From Streptomyces atratus (GTDB lineage Bacteria > Actinomycetota > Actinomycetes > Streptomycetales > Streptomycetaceae): 64,000 nucleotides of DNA. The DNA is taken from positions 24,508 through 88,507 of the forward strand of contig NZ_BMRN01000031.1 in assembly GCF_014648655.1 (NCBI RefSeq), written 5' to 3'. Below, piece after piece: positions 18,301 to 26,159 of the stretch (the first letter of the stretch is position 1; every line of letters starts with the position of its first letter). The position numbers were made by a program, and so were the translations under genes. Under the pieces are notes generated by a model that did not search any database, was not told where the DNA came from, and saw only the letters and a list, made by a program, of their open reading frames with translations.

Positions 18301-18532
18301 AGGTCAGCACGTCGGCGATGACGGCCCAGGCGTCGAGCAGGGCGATCGACGGGTCGTCCGGCTCCCGCGTGGTCAGCCGTGCCGGGGGCGACTTGTCGCC
18401 GGCCGCGGGCAGCCGGGCCAGCATCGCGTCGAGGAACTGCCGGTGGCTGCCCACGCGGTAGGACAGCGCGGGCAGACCGGGCCGGTTCCACACGGGTGCC
18501 GGCCCCTGCGGGCCGGAGGAGAAGTCGGTCAT
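15335..18532 (-). CDS. Putative baseplate assembly protein, second J-like (Afp12-like)
   Basis: A 1065-aa protein of the 'putative baseplate assembly protein' class. Near the N-terminus it has DPSIALLDAWAVIADVLTFY followed by QERTANEGFLRTATE, the conserved opening of gp6/J-like wedge proteins, and near the C-terminus FGDGRHGARLPSGTENVTAR and YRIGGGRAGNVAAG. In eCIS particles such proteins build the baseplate wedges around the spike. The start ATG at 18532 overlaps the stop of the first J-like gene by four bases. The central 300 residues are Arg/Ala-rich helices between the conserved ends. Confidence 0.85.
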   Translation of the reverse strand: MTDFSSGPQGPAPVWNRPGLPALSYRVGSHRQFLDAMLARLPAAGDKSPPARLTTREPDDPSIALLDAWAVIADVLTFYQERTANEGFLRTATEHESLVRLGRLVGHRPRPALAAATHLAYTLDAGTSCLVPAGSQVRSEPGPGAVPLVFETAKDLAARAEWNRLPVRTTRPTALTADAATRIPAVDVDGVQHTLRPGDRLLFTYPDARLNLTRVVEGVERDPARGRTTVRLRVPAPPRQLVNAVDALREDMEEAAHRAPSGGPFEDLLALLREVQQRAADLRDPDTFAARLDRRLRQLRERLSDIGGGVDADALAERAAVRLATVQDAVRRLGEEPERAASAGGPALLRDLTSPGGRVLHAVDPLVHALGQGEQPARTPLSVTDALGAGSDALPRLLAGNRPGLTASLYAALSAVCPPATAPGLGHFRVTATPLGSSLPDDTRVKRLLRAAAPSRPEGGGPLASDVLLLDAVHEEIQPGSWIAVRVAGRARTRVVRVTEAGQLSVANDQDAVRVTRLNLAGPWTEDCEDMAVRRATTVWAAGAPLVLAASPNPTEVAGDTIPLDGTFEGLAPGRLLVVSGERTDVVPWDGAGTGRGPGVRGCELVVLAGVRHAFDGTSFDDRVRTTLLLTGPLTHRYRRDTVVVHGNVVPATAGETVAEVLGSGDASRAGQVLPLRQAPLVWLPSATTDGGEEALTVRVDDVAWRRTADLGRAGPAAQVFRLRAGAGTRAAVEFGDGRHGARLPSGTENVTARYRIGGGRAGNVAAGRISQVVSRPLGVSGVTNPLAASGGADADGPAEMRQAIPLRLAAFDRLVSVRDYQSFARAFAGVGKAVASRCLDGNRPVLHVTVAAADDAPLAPSSPLLAALGTALRQYGDPTMPVRVEPCDRVRLVLVLGVRTVPGHLPEKVERQVREALADRLGFSGAHLGQPVYLSAVVAAAHAVPGVDFVHVDAFGGVSESADADDVVRFAEHPSVVSCVPALPAGLRTVRAPSLSGGTAGTRPPEPATAVDASQAPTALLDRRVAEGPRERAAAAAPRLVLRPAQLVLLDPAVPGTLILRRIP

Positions 18533-21321
18533 CGTCCTCCTCGCAGACGCAGGGTCAGCCATCCGTTCTCGGGGTGGGTGACGTCGCCGTCGAGCCGCGG
18601 GATCTCCAGCGGGCGCATTCTCAACTCCCCGGAGGGCGGCACGTCCGGGCCCTCGCCCCCCGGGCCGGAGGCGGGCCACCTGCGCAGCCGGGTGACCTCG
18701 GCGTGCCGCACTCCGGGAACCCCCATGCACAGGGCCACCAGGACACTGGACCGCACCGGGGTGCCGAAGGTCAGTGCCGCCGGGTCGAAGAACCCCGCCT
18801 TGCCGCCGGGCCGGCGTGCGGGCAGGAAGCGGCGCATCAGGGCCTCACGCACATGGGCGGTGACGTAGTGCGGGTCGACGAGCACGTTCAGGGCCACGTC
18901 GAGCGGCACCAGCAGGGCGGGGTGGGTGACGACATCGTGGCCGATGCGCCGGTAGCGGTGCAGCGCGGCGCGCACCTCCTGCAGCAGCCGCGGCGACGGC
19001 ACGGAGGTGCCGGCCGGGTCGAGGGCCACGTCGGCCTCGTACCAGCTGCCGGTCCAGCGCAGGCAGGCGGCGGCGCGCTGCACGCCGGGTTGGTTCCCGG
19101 CGAGGGTGGCGTAGTCCTCGGCGGTAACGGCGCGCAGGAGCGTGCGGAAGGGGGCATGGGGGGCGGCCAGCCGCACCTCGGCCACCGGCTCGGGGTCGGT
19201 GCCGCCGGTCGCCGGTACCGGGTTGCGCACCCGCGTGATGCCGATCAGATCTCCGTCGCGGTGGGCGATCCGGTTGACGGCCTCGCTGCCCGCGTTGCCC
19301 GAGCGGCCGTTGCCCACGCGGTAGACGGCGTGCAGCCTGGTTCCCGGCTGTGGAGCCTGTCCGCACCGGTCGTCGCCGAAGCGGAGGGTGAGCACGCCCT
19401 CGTCGTCGGTCTCGCCCACCATATGGCGGTCGCGGGGGCCGCTTTCCAGGAGGTCCCGGCGAGGGATCCATTGCACGCCGGAGTCCGCCGCCTCCACCAG
19501 GTGCAGCGCGGGCAGAGCCTCGCGAGGGTCGGGGCGCAGGGCGTTGCTTGCCGGGCCGTGCAGGGCGGGGTTGTCGCTGCCCAGCTCGTGCGCGGCTTCG
19601 TCGCCCCATGTGTGCCTGAGTTCCCAGCCTGTGTCCGCAGGGTCGAGCACGTATCCGGACCGGGCACGCCGTGCGAGAGTCTCGAGGCGGCGCAGTCGGG
19701 CTTCGAGGAACTCGTCGAAGCGGGCGAGGAGTCGGGCGACGGTGTCCTGGAGATCGGCGGAGGGGTCGTCGAGGAGGGAGGCCCTGAACAGCTCTGTGAG
19801 GAAGTCGCGTTCGTGCCGACTCTGCGCGGTCACCCCTTGGTGGAGATCGCGCAGGCGGTCGCGTGCCCGGGTCGCGAGGGCCATGAGCTGCCGTGCCTGT
19901 GCTGCGCCCAGGTCGGCCGCGCGGGGGTGCGGCGGGGACCAGGTGACGGGGGTGCCGCGCAGTGTCGCCGTGAAGGGCCGGGGCGGCGTGGCGGTGTGCG
20001 CCCCGGTCGTCGCCCCTGGCACCTCGATGATCTCGTCGGCGTCACCACCGGGCAGCCAGGTGTTCTCCAGGCCGTGCTCGACGAGGAGGGCGTTGCCGCG
20101 GGCCACGACGGTCGCGCTCGGCCGCCCGTCGGGTCCGCGTGGGTTGCGCACGCACAGCGGGAAGGCGAGGGAGTCCTCGTCGGCCCAGGCGATCTTCAGG
20201 ACCGGAGTGCCGGTGTTTGCGTCGAAGTCCCGAGTTGCGCGGGTGAGCCGGACGGCCTGCCGGTGGCCGGGGTCGGGCGCGCTGTCGAAGGGGCCCGCCA
20301 TCTCCTCCAGGACGAGCAGGTCGCCGGGCGCGAAGTGCAGTGCGCGATGTTCGCCGTTCCCGTCGAGGAGGGCGGCCCGGGTGGTGCCGGCGGGCAGCCA
20401 GAACGTGTCCTGCCCCCAGGCCCACAGAGGTACGCTGTTGTGCTCGGGACGCAGCCGCATCCTGCCTTGCTCCAGCGGCTGGTAGACGGGATGTGGGCCC
20501 GCAGTGAGGGCCTCACGTGACATCACCGGGCCGCTCGCCTGCGGGAGTTCGTCTCCCGGCAGAGCCGTGAACGCCAGGTCGCCGGTCCGCACGGTCCGTT
20601 CCGCGTCGGTCTCCACGCAGACGACGGTGCGGGCCGCACAGCCGTCGTGCATCGGGTAGCCGACGAGGCGTGCGTGGCGTCGCACGGAAGTACGCAGCCG
20701 TGCGGTGTCCAGGTACGCCTCGGTGGCCACGGCGTCCTGCTGATAGCTGAGCCGGTCCCCGATGTGGGCCAGGAGCTCCACCAGGGTGACCCAGAGGTCG
20801 GGCGCGTGCCGCTCGGTCCACTGCGGCAGGGTGAGTGCCAGCCGCTCCAGCAGCAGGCGGCGGAAACTGGCGTAGTCCTTGGCCAGGTAGTCGATCGCCG
20901 GTGCGGTACGGGCGGGCGGCCCGCTCGCGGGGGCCGGTGCGGTGGCGGTCGTGTCGTGCGAAGGGCGGCGGACAGTGGGGTGAAAGGTGAAGCGGGCCTG
21001 GTCGTGGCCGCCGTGGAAGCCCCGCCCCAGCACCCGCAGCCGGTAGGCGGAGTCGTCGCCCGGCCGGTCCAGGGTCAGCCGGAGCCGGGTCGCCGTGCCG
21101 CCGTCCGTTTCCCCGACAGTGTCGCGGGTGACCCGCAGGACGCGGATGCCGACGATCCGCCGTCCGCCCTCGATCACGAAACTGTGGCGGTCCACGCCCG
21201 GCGGGAGCACGCCGAAGAATGTCACGGTAAGTGTCCGCCGGTCCGCGTGCGCCCGCACATCCTCGATACCGGCCGGTCTTCTCTCACGCAGGCCCTCGTC
21301 AGGGCCGTCCAGCACGGTCAT
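18529..21321 (-). CDS. Baseplate J-like assembly protein (Afp11-like)
   Basis: A 930-aa wedge protein. The core signature is IDYLAKDYASFRRLLLERLA, then WVTLVELLAHIGDRLSYQQD and AVATEAYLDTARLRTSVRRH, and late in the protein FGDDRCGQAPQPGTRLHAVY with RVGNGRSGNAGSEAVNR. It recalls TIGR02243-type tail/baseplate proteins. The N-terminal 150 residues form a beta-rich extension. The start overlaps the gp25-like gene by four bases (ATGA). It is intracellular until particle release, like all parts of this operon. Confidence 0.88.
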   Translation of the reverse strand: MTVLDGPDEGLRERRPAGIEDVRAHADRRTLTVTFFGVLPPGVDRHSFVIEGGRRIVGIRVLRVTRDTVGETDGGTATRLRLTLDRPGDDSAYRLRVLGRGFHGGHDQARFTFHPTVRRPSHDTTATAPAPASGPPARTAPAIDYLAKDYASFRRLLLERLALTLPQWTERHAPDLWVTLVELLAHIGDRLSYQQDAVATEAYLDTARLRTSVRRHARLVGYPMHDGCAARTVVCVETDAERTVRTGDLAFTALPGDELPQASGPVMSREALTAGPHPVYQPLEQGRMRLRPEHNSVPLWAWGQDTFWLPAGTTRAALLDGNGEHRALHFAPGDLLVLEEMAGPFDSAPDPGHRQAVRLTRATRDFDANTGTPVLKIAWADEDSLAFPLCVRNPRGPDGRPSATVVARGNALLVEHGLENTWLPGGDADEIIEVPGATTGAHTATPPRPFTATLRGTPVTWSPPHPRAADLGAAQARQLMALATRARDRLRDLHQGVTAQSRHERDFLTELFRASLLDDPSADLQDTVARLLARFDEFLEARLRRLETLARRARSGYVLDPADTGWELRHTWGDEAAHELGSDNPALHGPASNALRPDPREALPALHLVEAADSGVQWIPRRDLLESGPRDRHMVGETDDEGVLTLRFGDDRCGQAPQPGTRLHAVYRVGNGRSGNAGSEAVNRIAHRDGDLIGITRVRNPVPATGGTDPEPVAEVRLAAPHAPFRTLLRAVTAEDYATLAGNQPGVQRAAACLRWTGSWYEADVALDPAGTSVPSPRLLQEVRAALHRYRRIGHDVVTHPALLVPLDVALNVLVDPHYVTAHVREALMRRFLPARRPGGKAGFFDPAALTFGTPVRSSVLVALCMGVPGVRHAEVTRLRRWPASGPGGEGPDVPPSGELRMRPLEIPRLDGDVTHPENGWLTLRLRGGR

Positions 21322-21680
21322 GAAGGGACACCCCCGCTCACCGTGACGGCGTGGTTCTCCCCGGTGGCCGTGAGGAGGTAGGCGACGTGCACCCGCAGAG
21401 TCGCCTCTTCCGCCGTCACAGTGAGGGACTCCACCGTGAGCAGGTCGCCGAGCCAGCGTTGCAGGGCAGCCTGGGCGGTCATCTCCAGGGTCGCGGCGAG
21501 TTCGGGGCTGTTTCCGGCGAAGACCATGTCGAGGAGGTTGCACCCGAAGTCGGGCCGGTTGACCCGTTCTCCCGGGCTGGTGAAGAGAACCAGTTCGACC
21601 ATGTCCCGGACATGGCTGACGTGGTCGACCGACGCCGTGCAGCCGCGGGCGTCGACACGGTAGGGGAAGCCGATGTCCAT
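21318..21680 (-). CDS. gp25/gpW-like baseplate wedge protein (Afp9-like)
   Basis: A 120-aa protein with the gp25 pattern: IGFPYRVDARGCTASVDHVS, then VRDMVELVLFTSPGERVNRP followed by DFGCNLLDMVF. gp25-like proteins nucleate sheath polymerisation at the baseplate, and the (E)PGER(V)xRPxFG motif is conserved here. ATG at 21680 is preferred because GGGGGA lies about ten bases upstream; a GTG at 21689 overlapping the upstream stop is the alternative. Confidence 0.9.
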   Translation of the reverse strand: MDIGFPYRVDARGCTASVDHVSHVRDMVELVLFTSPGERVNRPDFGCNLLDMVFAGNSPELAATLEMTAQAALQRWLGDLLTVESLTVTAEEATLRVHVAYLLTATGENHAVTVSGGVPS

Positions 21681-21685
21681 CGCGG

Positions 21686-22039
21686 TCACATCCCCCGGAC
21701 TCTTGGCTGCACGGCCTGCACCATCGGGGGGTTGGGCGGCGGCGTACCCACGCCGATCGCCGGGGCGAGGCTGACGGGCGGGGTCGGCTGGAGGAGGACG
21801 GGCAGGCCTCCTACGAGCACCCGGGTGGAGGTGTGCAGCCAGGTGACGCTTGTGCAGGGCGGCGCCCCCGGCACGGTGGCCGGGAAGCCACAGCCGGCCA
21901 CGAGGAAAACATCGGCGCTGGTGGCGACCGGGTTGGCCCCGACCCGGACGCGCTGCTGGACCGGCGCGGGGATGGTCACGAGGCCGGGCGGGTGGGCGCA
22001 CATCATCAGGGCGCCGTAGTGAAGCAGCAGTCCGGGCAT
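21686..22039 (-). CDS. PAAR-like spike tip protein (Afp10-like)
   Basis: A 117-aa hydrophobic, Pro/Gly/Val-rich protein with no charged clusters, including VRVGANPVATSADVFLVAGC and CTSVTWLHTSTRVLVGGLPV. Its composition, size and place directly after the gpV-like spike gene fit the conical PAAR-like tip that sharpens injection-system spikes. Cys and His residues that could hold a metal are present (for example HYG, CAH, CGF, CTS), but I cannot confirm the PAAR motif itself. Confidence 0.7.
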   Translation of the reverse strand: MPGLLLHYGALMMCAHPPGLVTIPAPVQQRVRVGANPVATSADVFLVAGCGFPATVPGAPPCTSVTWLHTSTRVLVGGLPVLLQPTPPVSLAPAIGVGTPPPNPPMVQAVQPRVRGM

Positions 22040-22046
22040 GGGTTCC

Positions 22047-22574
22047 TCACAGCACCGTCAGCGCATCGCGGTTGACGCGGACCTCGGGTCCGGAGAGTCG
22101 GATGGTGGCGAGTTCAGACCCGCAGGAGATCTCGATCGACGTCTCGTCGATCTTGATGAATGGGCCTTCCTCGCCGTGCAGTTGTAGCTTGATCCCGCCG
22201 TTGGGGCCCGGCACGTCGCTGATGACCAGGGCGTTTCCGGAAGGCGTGGCCAGGACGATCTGCGGGACGCCCGGCGGTGCGGACTTGGCGGCCGATGGTA
22301 CGTCCCCCGGTCCGCCCCGCCGGAATCCGACGCACACCGCCCGCTCGGGGTCCCCGTCAAGGAACTGCACCCATACGCCGGAGTCCGGCGGCGGCACCAC
22401 GTACATGCCGCAGTCCGAGCCGGCCAGCGGGGTGGGAGACGCGACCCACACGTGGGCGTCGCCCAGGACCTCGGGGACGCGCACCTTGAGCTTGCCGACG
22501 CGGGTCAGGTCCTCGGCGGAGACGACGACACCCTCGTACATGCCGTGCCACTGTCTCGCCTGTTCCGTTGTCAT
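22047..22574 (-). CDS. gpV/VgrG OB-fold spike protein
   Basis: A 175-aa protein equal to the gp5-N/OB-fold and beta-helix part of a VgrG. GMYEGVVVSAEDLTRVGKLK and VRVPEV are the gpV entry motif, VVPPPDSGVWVQFLDGDPER is the conserved Rhs/Vgr core, and the end (IKLQLHGEEGPFIKIDETSI) is a short beta-prism. The gpD-like hub half is encoded separately by the gene just upstream, with the start codons overlapping in ATGA. Together they make the spike complex (Afp8-like role). Confidence 0.88.
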   Translation of the reverse strand: MTTEQARQWHGMYEGVVVSAEDLTRVGKLKVRVPEVLGDAHVWVASPTPLAGSDCGMYVVPPPDSGVWVQFLDGDPERAVCVGFRRGGPGDVPSAAKSAPPGVPQIVLATPSGNALVISDVPGPNGGIKLQLHGEEGPFIKIDETSIEISCGSELATIRLSGPEVRVNRDALTVL

Positions 22575-23689
22575 GCGGTCACCGCCTGGGTGTCGGCGCC
22601 GAGCCCGTCGCGGACCAGCGTGAATTGCTGCTTGTAGGTGTCCCGGGTGAGCTCGTGGGTCACACCGGCCACGAAGAAGCGCCCGTCGTACGCCCGTCCC
22701 GCCCCCCGCACGCCCACCAGGCCGTGGACGCTGAGGACATGGCCATAGCGCAGCACGTCGACGGTTCCACGGCCCGTGAGGGGGTCGGCGGCGACCTCGC
22801 GACCGAGTCCGGCCAGCAGGGTCCGGGTCAGGGAGCGGCCGGTCTGCCCGCTGAGCGGGGCGGCGCGCAGGGCCCGGGCGGGGCTAGCCGCCAGGCTTTC
22901 GCGCAGCAGGCGCGTCTCGGGCGCGGTGACCTCGCAGGCGGTCGTCGACGGGGGTTCGAGCCGCTGGGTGCTGTAATCGGCCGTGGCCAACCCGTCGAAG
23001 GAGAAGATCAGTTCGTCGACGTTGTCGGCCGCGCCGCAGCCCGTGGTGAGGGCCGGCTGCAGCGCTCCGGCGCGGTTCTGTGGCCCCCAGTAGGCGGTGC
23101 TGACCCCTGGGACGGGGCCGGGTTCGATGTGAAAGACGTGCCCGACGTCCGCGGCCATCGAGCGCAGGTAGGCGAGATCGGTCGCCGACTGGACCGGAAT
23201 GTCGGTCACCGGATTCGGTTGGTCGGTGAGGACCGGGGCCACGGATCGCGGTGTGATGCCGTACTGCGCGTACGCGGCGCAGACCGTGCTCGCCCGCAGG
23301 TGCGGGGGCAGCCCCGGGTACGCGCGCCGGACGTGGCGCAGGTCCATGAGCAGGGAGAGGTCCTCGCCGGTGACGACGAGGAACGACGAGCCGGGAGCCC
23401 GGCCCGCATGCATCTCCTGCTGCGTGATTAATCCGTCCATGAGTACGTGACACCGGCCCGCCAGGACCACGGCGACCACGACCCGCTTCTTCGCGTAGAG
23501 CACCCCGTCCGGCATGACCGCCCCGGCCAGCTGCGAGCGGGCGCTGACGGCGAAGGTCAGCTGGAAGCCGCTGGTGGCACCGCTGGCGGTGGTGATCCGC
23601 ACGCTGTGCAGGGCATCGACGAGCACCGCCGGGGCCGGAGCGGGCACGACGTCCCCGACGAGCAGCATGAGATGCAGGCTGTAGGTCAT
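22571..23689 (-). CDS. gpD-like hub protein (N-terminal VgrG half)
   Basis: A 372-aa late-control-D-like protein: the N-terminal hub barrel (VRITTASGATSGFQLTFAVS), a central part with VCAAYAQYGITP and DLAYLRSMAADVGHVFHIEP, and a C-terminal barrel ending FFVAGVTHELTRDTYKQQFT. It forms the trimeric hub between tube and spike. ATG at 23689 overlaps the LysM gene stop by one base (TGATG). In many systems hub and spike are one protein; here they are two coupled genes. Confidence 0.87.
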   Translation of the reverse strand: MTYSLHLMLLVGDVVPAPAPAVLVDALHSVRITTASGATSGFQLTFAVSARSQLAGAVMPDGVLYAKKRVVVAVVLAGRCHVLMDGLITQQEMHAGRAPGSSFLVVTGEDLSLLMDLRHVRRAYPGLPPHLRASTVCAAYAQYGITPRSVAPVLTDQPNPVTDIPVQSATDLAYLRSMAADVGHVFHIEPGPVPGVSTAYWGPQNRAGALQPALTTGCGAADNVDELIFSFDGLATADYSTQRLEPPSTTACEVTAPETRLLRESLAASPARALRAAPLSGQTGRSLTRTLLAGLGREVAADPLTGRGTVDVLRYGHVLSVHGLVGVRGAGRAYDGRFFVAGVTHELTRDTYKQQFTLVRDGLGADTQAVTA

Positions 23690-24015
23690 CACCGCGCCGG
23701 TTCGCCCGCGACGACCGCCGCCGACGCCTCGGCGGGCAGGGTGATGCGCAGCCGCCGGCCGGGCGCGGCGGTCAAGTCGTCCGGGCGCATGGCCCGGTTG
23801 GCATCGGCGATCCGCCACGACTGTTCGGGATCGCCGTACCGCCGGGCCGCGATCCGGTCGAGCCGGTCCCCGGCGACGACGACGTGCTCGCCGACGGCCA
23901 TCAGTTCCTCGGGCCGGGGCAGGAAGCGGCGTCGCAGATGGCTGACGGTCCTGCCGTCCGTGAGGGTGTACGTCGTCGTGGGAATTGCGTGGTACCTGCT
24001 GCTGGGCTCGAACAT
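23689..24015 (-). CDS. LysM-domain protein of the injection system
   Basis: A 108-aa protein whose residues about 40-95 form a LysM repeat (HVVVAGDRLDRIAARRYGDP, then SWRIADANRAMRPDDL). In contractile systems a LysM module helps dock the tube initiator on the hub, and it is often fused to the tube-initiator protein (Afp7-like). Here it is a separate gene with GGAGGAG before its ATG. A role in binding cell-wall glycans is less likely for this small, unsecreted protein. Confidence 0.85.
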   Translation of the reverse strand: MFEPSSRYHAIPTTTYTLTDGRTVSHLRRRFLPRPEELMAVGEHVVVAGDRLDRIAARRYGDPEQSWRIADANRAMRPDDLTAAPGRRLRITLPAEASAAVVAGEPAR

Positions 24016-24046
24016 CGCTGACTCCTCCGGCTTGGTGGTGCACGGT

Positions 24047-24688
24047 TCAACCGCCTGCGTAGCCGATGGCTTCGGGGCCGTATCCGACGAGTGACGCGAA
24101 GCGTTCCCTGCCCTGCAGGTACTGCAGGTAGAGGCCGCCTGCCTTGTGGCTGAAACCGACGTCGTCGACGGTGAGGATCCGCACCGTCAGCCTCACCTGC
24201 GCCCTGATCGGATTCAGTTCCCCGTCGTACGCCTCCTCCGTGACGCCGAGGTCCAGCATCCGCACGGGCAGGACCCGGTGCGGCCCGAGCACCAGCACGG
24301 GCAGCGCGGCCTGCGTGGGAGCGATCTCCAGGATGCCCTTGGCGGACAGGTCGTTCTGCTGGGTCAGTTGCGCACCCGTGGGACTGACGGCCGTCTCCAG
24401 CGCGGACAGCATCCCGAACAGCCCGGATCCGGCGGGTGGTGCCGGGCCGGCCGCCGAGGCCACCTGGTCCGTGGCGTCGAACTCCGCGTCGATCCGGAAC
24501 GTCTCCCGGGGCGGCCCCTGCAACCGCAGCGCCTCCAGCCGGTCGCCGGCATCGGCCCCGATGCCCCGCGGCTGGAGCGTACGGACGATGCTGTCAGGGT
24601 TGTACTGGAATGGCACGACCCGCAGGGCACGTCCCTGCTCGGGGTCGAGGAAGACGAAGCCGCCCCGCCGCGGCGCTGGTCTGGTCAT
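24047..24688 (-). CDS. CIS tube-initiator protein (Afp7-like N-terminal domain)
   Basis: A 213-aa protein with RRGGFVFLDPEQGRALRVVP followed by FQYNPDSIVRTLQPR, the conserved opening of eCIS inner-tube initiator proteins, and VRMLDLGVTEEAYDGELNPI with RAQVRLTVRIL near the end. It would connect the inner tube to the hub. The LysM domain usually at the C-terminus is absent and is encoded by the next gene. The start overlaps the upstream gene in ATGA. Confidence 0.85.
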   Translation of the reverse strand: MTRPAPRRGGFVFLDPEQGRALRVVPFQYNPDSIVRTLQPRGIGADAGDRLEALRLQGPPRETFRIDAEFDATDQVASAAGPAPPAGSGLFGMLSALETAVSPTGAQLTQQNDLSAKGILEIAPTQAALPVLVLGPHRVLPVRMLDLGVTEEAYDGELNPIRAQVRLTVRILTVDDVGFSHKAGGLYLQYLQGRERFASLVGYGPEAIGYAGG

Positions 24689-24966
24689 GACGTGTGGTCA
24701 CCTGCCTTCGGTCGTGGCCCTGCCGTCTCCTCGGCACCCAGCGCCCGGTGGACGGCACGGGCGATGTGCAGGCCGAGTGCCGCGGCGCCGGAGTCCGCCG
24801 GTACGGCCGGACGGCCGGCCCGGCCACGGCTGCCGTCGGCGGGCGAGAGACCGAGCAGCACGGCGAGTTCCGCCTCGATGGCCACGCACAGCGCGGCCCG
24901 CGACGGCCTGGTGGTCGAGTCCAGCACCAGCCGGCGGATGCGCAGTTCGACACGGGTGGTCGTCAT
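24685..24966 (-). CDS. Small conserved-type eCIS protein of unknown function
   Basis: A 93-aa protein starting TTTRVELRIRRLVLDSTTRP. It is coupled by ATGA overlaps to genes on both sides, between the DUF4255 gene and the tube initiator, a position often filled by a short protein in tail-like clusters. There is one possible amphipathic helix (AALCVAIEAELAVLLGLSPA). Function is unknown; a chaperone or small structural part is plausible. Confidence 0.6.
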   Translation of the reverse strand: MTTTRVELRIRRLVLDSTTRPSRAALCVAIEAELAVLLGLSPADGSRGRAGRPAVPADSGAAALGLHIARAVHRALGAEETAGPRPKAGDHTS

Positions 24967-26159
24967 GTGATCACCACCGCCGCCCCGGCGTCGAACCGCT
25001 CGGCGCCCATGTCGGCCAACGGGCTGTCCACTCCGTCGACGCGCAGCCGCAGCGGATACCGGCCGGGCGCGCCCGCTGCCAGCCGGAACCGCAGGGTGCG
25101 GGTCGCCCGCGCGAAGGGCTCGGCGGGCACGGGCAGATCCCCCACGACCAGTTCGGCCTGCTGACCGGGGTGAACGGCGGGGACGCAGTCCACCGACAGC
25201 AGCACAGCCCCGTTCCCCTTCCGTGCGGCGGTCAACGGCAGCGCGCTGGTGATGCGCGGAGCGACATGGAGGGCCCGGGGCCCAGTGGTCCGTTCGCTGC
25301 CGTCGGCAGCGGTGAGGACGACGACCACGGACCAGCGGCCCGCGCCGTGGTCCTCGCCCAGGGTGGCCCGCACCGCGGCCTCCCCGTCGGCACGGGCCGG
25401 CAGCACGACCGGCGTCCCGAGCAACGGGTGGGTCAGGCGTACGCTCGGCGCTCCCGCGCGCAGGCCGCTGCCACTGAGCACGATGTCGGCGCCCGGCGCG
25501 GCGACGGACGGCAGGACGGCATGCAGGACCGGCCACGGTTCGGCCGTCGTCGCCGTGGCCTCGGGCCCGAGCCCGGTTTCGCCGCGCCGCAGGACCGGCA
25601 GGGGCGCCCGGCCGGGCACGGCGCTGTCGATGAGCACGACCCGCGCCTCGTAGGGCACCGACAACCGGTAGCCGTGGCCCAGGGCCGCCCACAGGCAGTA
25701 CATCTCTTCGGCCGTCATCACCGCCGGGGTGACCCTCACCGGCTCCTGCTGCAGATGCAGATCACTGAAGTCCGCGGCAGCCCTGAGGGCGTCGGCGCGC
25801 AGTTCCGGCCGGTCGTGCAGAGCCGACATCGCCGCGCCGAGCAGCCGCTCGGGGACGGTGGAGTCCTCAGCGGGTGGCGCGTACCCGGTGAACAGGTAGT
25901 GCAGGACGAGCGGAAGCGCCGGGTGGCGGGTCTCACCGGGGTGCGTCCCCGGGGGGTCGGTGTTGCGCCAAGCGGCGTCGACGGTGGTGCGGTACAGGAA
26001 GACGTTGAGCGTGGGCGCCGTGCCTTCCTCGTCGGCAGCGGCTGCGCCACCGGGGTGCCGCACCGTCACCACCGCACCGGGCACCGCCCGCTGGACGGCT
26101 TCCTGCAGCACGGCCCGCAGTGTCTCCGTCACCGCGGCAAGGGCCAGGGCATCACTCAC
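24963..26159 (-). CDS. DUF4255 tail-terminator-like protein (Afp16-like)
   Basis: A 398-aa protein. The first 190 residues fit DUF4255: ALAAVTETLRAVLQEAVQRA, then NVFLYRTTVDAAWRNTDP, then PALPLVLHYLFTGYAPPAED and LGAAMSALHDRPEL. Afp16/Pvc16 proteins cap the inner tube and sheath. Here a C-terminal half of about 200 residues adds two Ig/IPT-like beta domains. GTG at 26159 overlaps the stop of the Pro-rich gene (GTGA), with GGGAGA upstream. The extended form is longer than minimal DUF4255 proteins. Confidence 0.85.
   Translation of the reverse strand: MSDALALAAVTETLRAVLQEAVQRAVPGAVVTVRHPGGAAAADEEGTAPTLNVFLYRTTVDAAWRNTDPPGTHPGETRHPALPLVLHYLFTGYAPPAEDSTVPERLLGAAMSALHDRPELRADALRAAADFSDLHLQQEPVRVTPAVMTAEEMYCLWAALGHGYRLSVPYEARVVLIDSAVPGRAPLPVLRRGETGLGPEATATTAEPWPVLHAVLPSVAAPGADIVLSGSGLRAGAPSVRLTHPLLGTPVVLPARADGEAAVRATLGEDHGAGRWSVVVVLTAADGSERTTGPRALHVAPRITSALPLTAARKGNGAVLLSVDCVPAVHPGQQAELVVGDLPVPAEPFARATRTLRFRLAAGAPGRYPLRLRVDGVDSPLADMGAERFDAGAAVVIT

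Noticed and set aside
13716..20520. Long plus-strand frames opposite the baseplate genes
   Set aside because: They mirror the codon bias of the minus-strand baseplate genes and show no domains.
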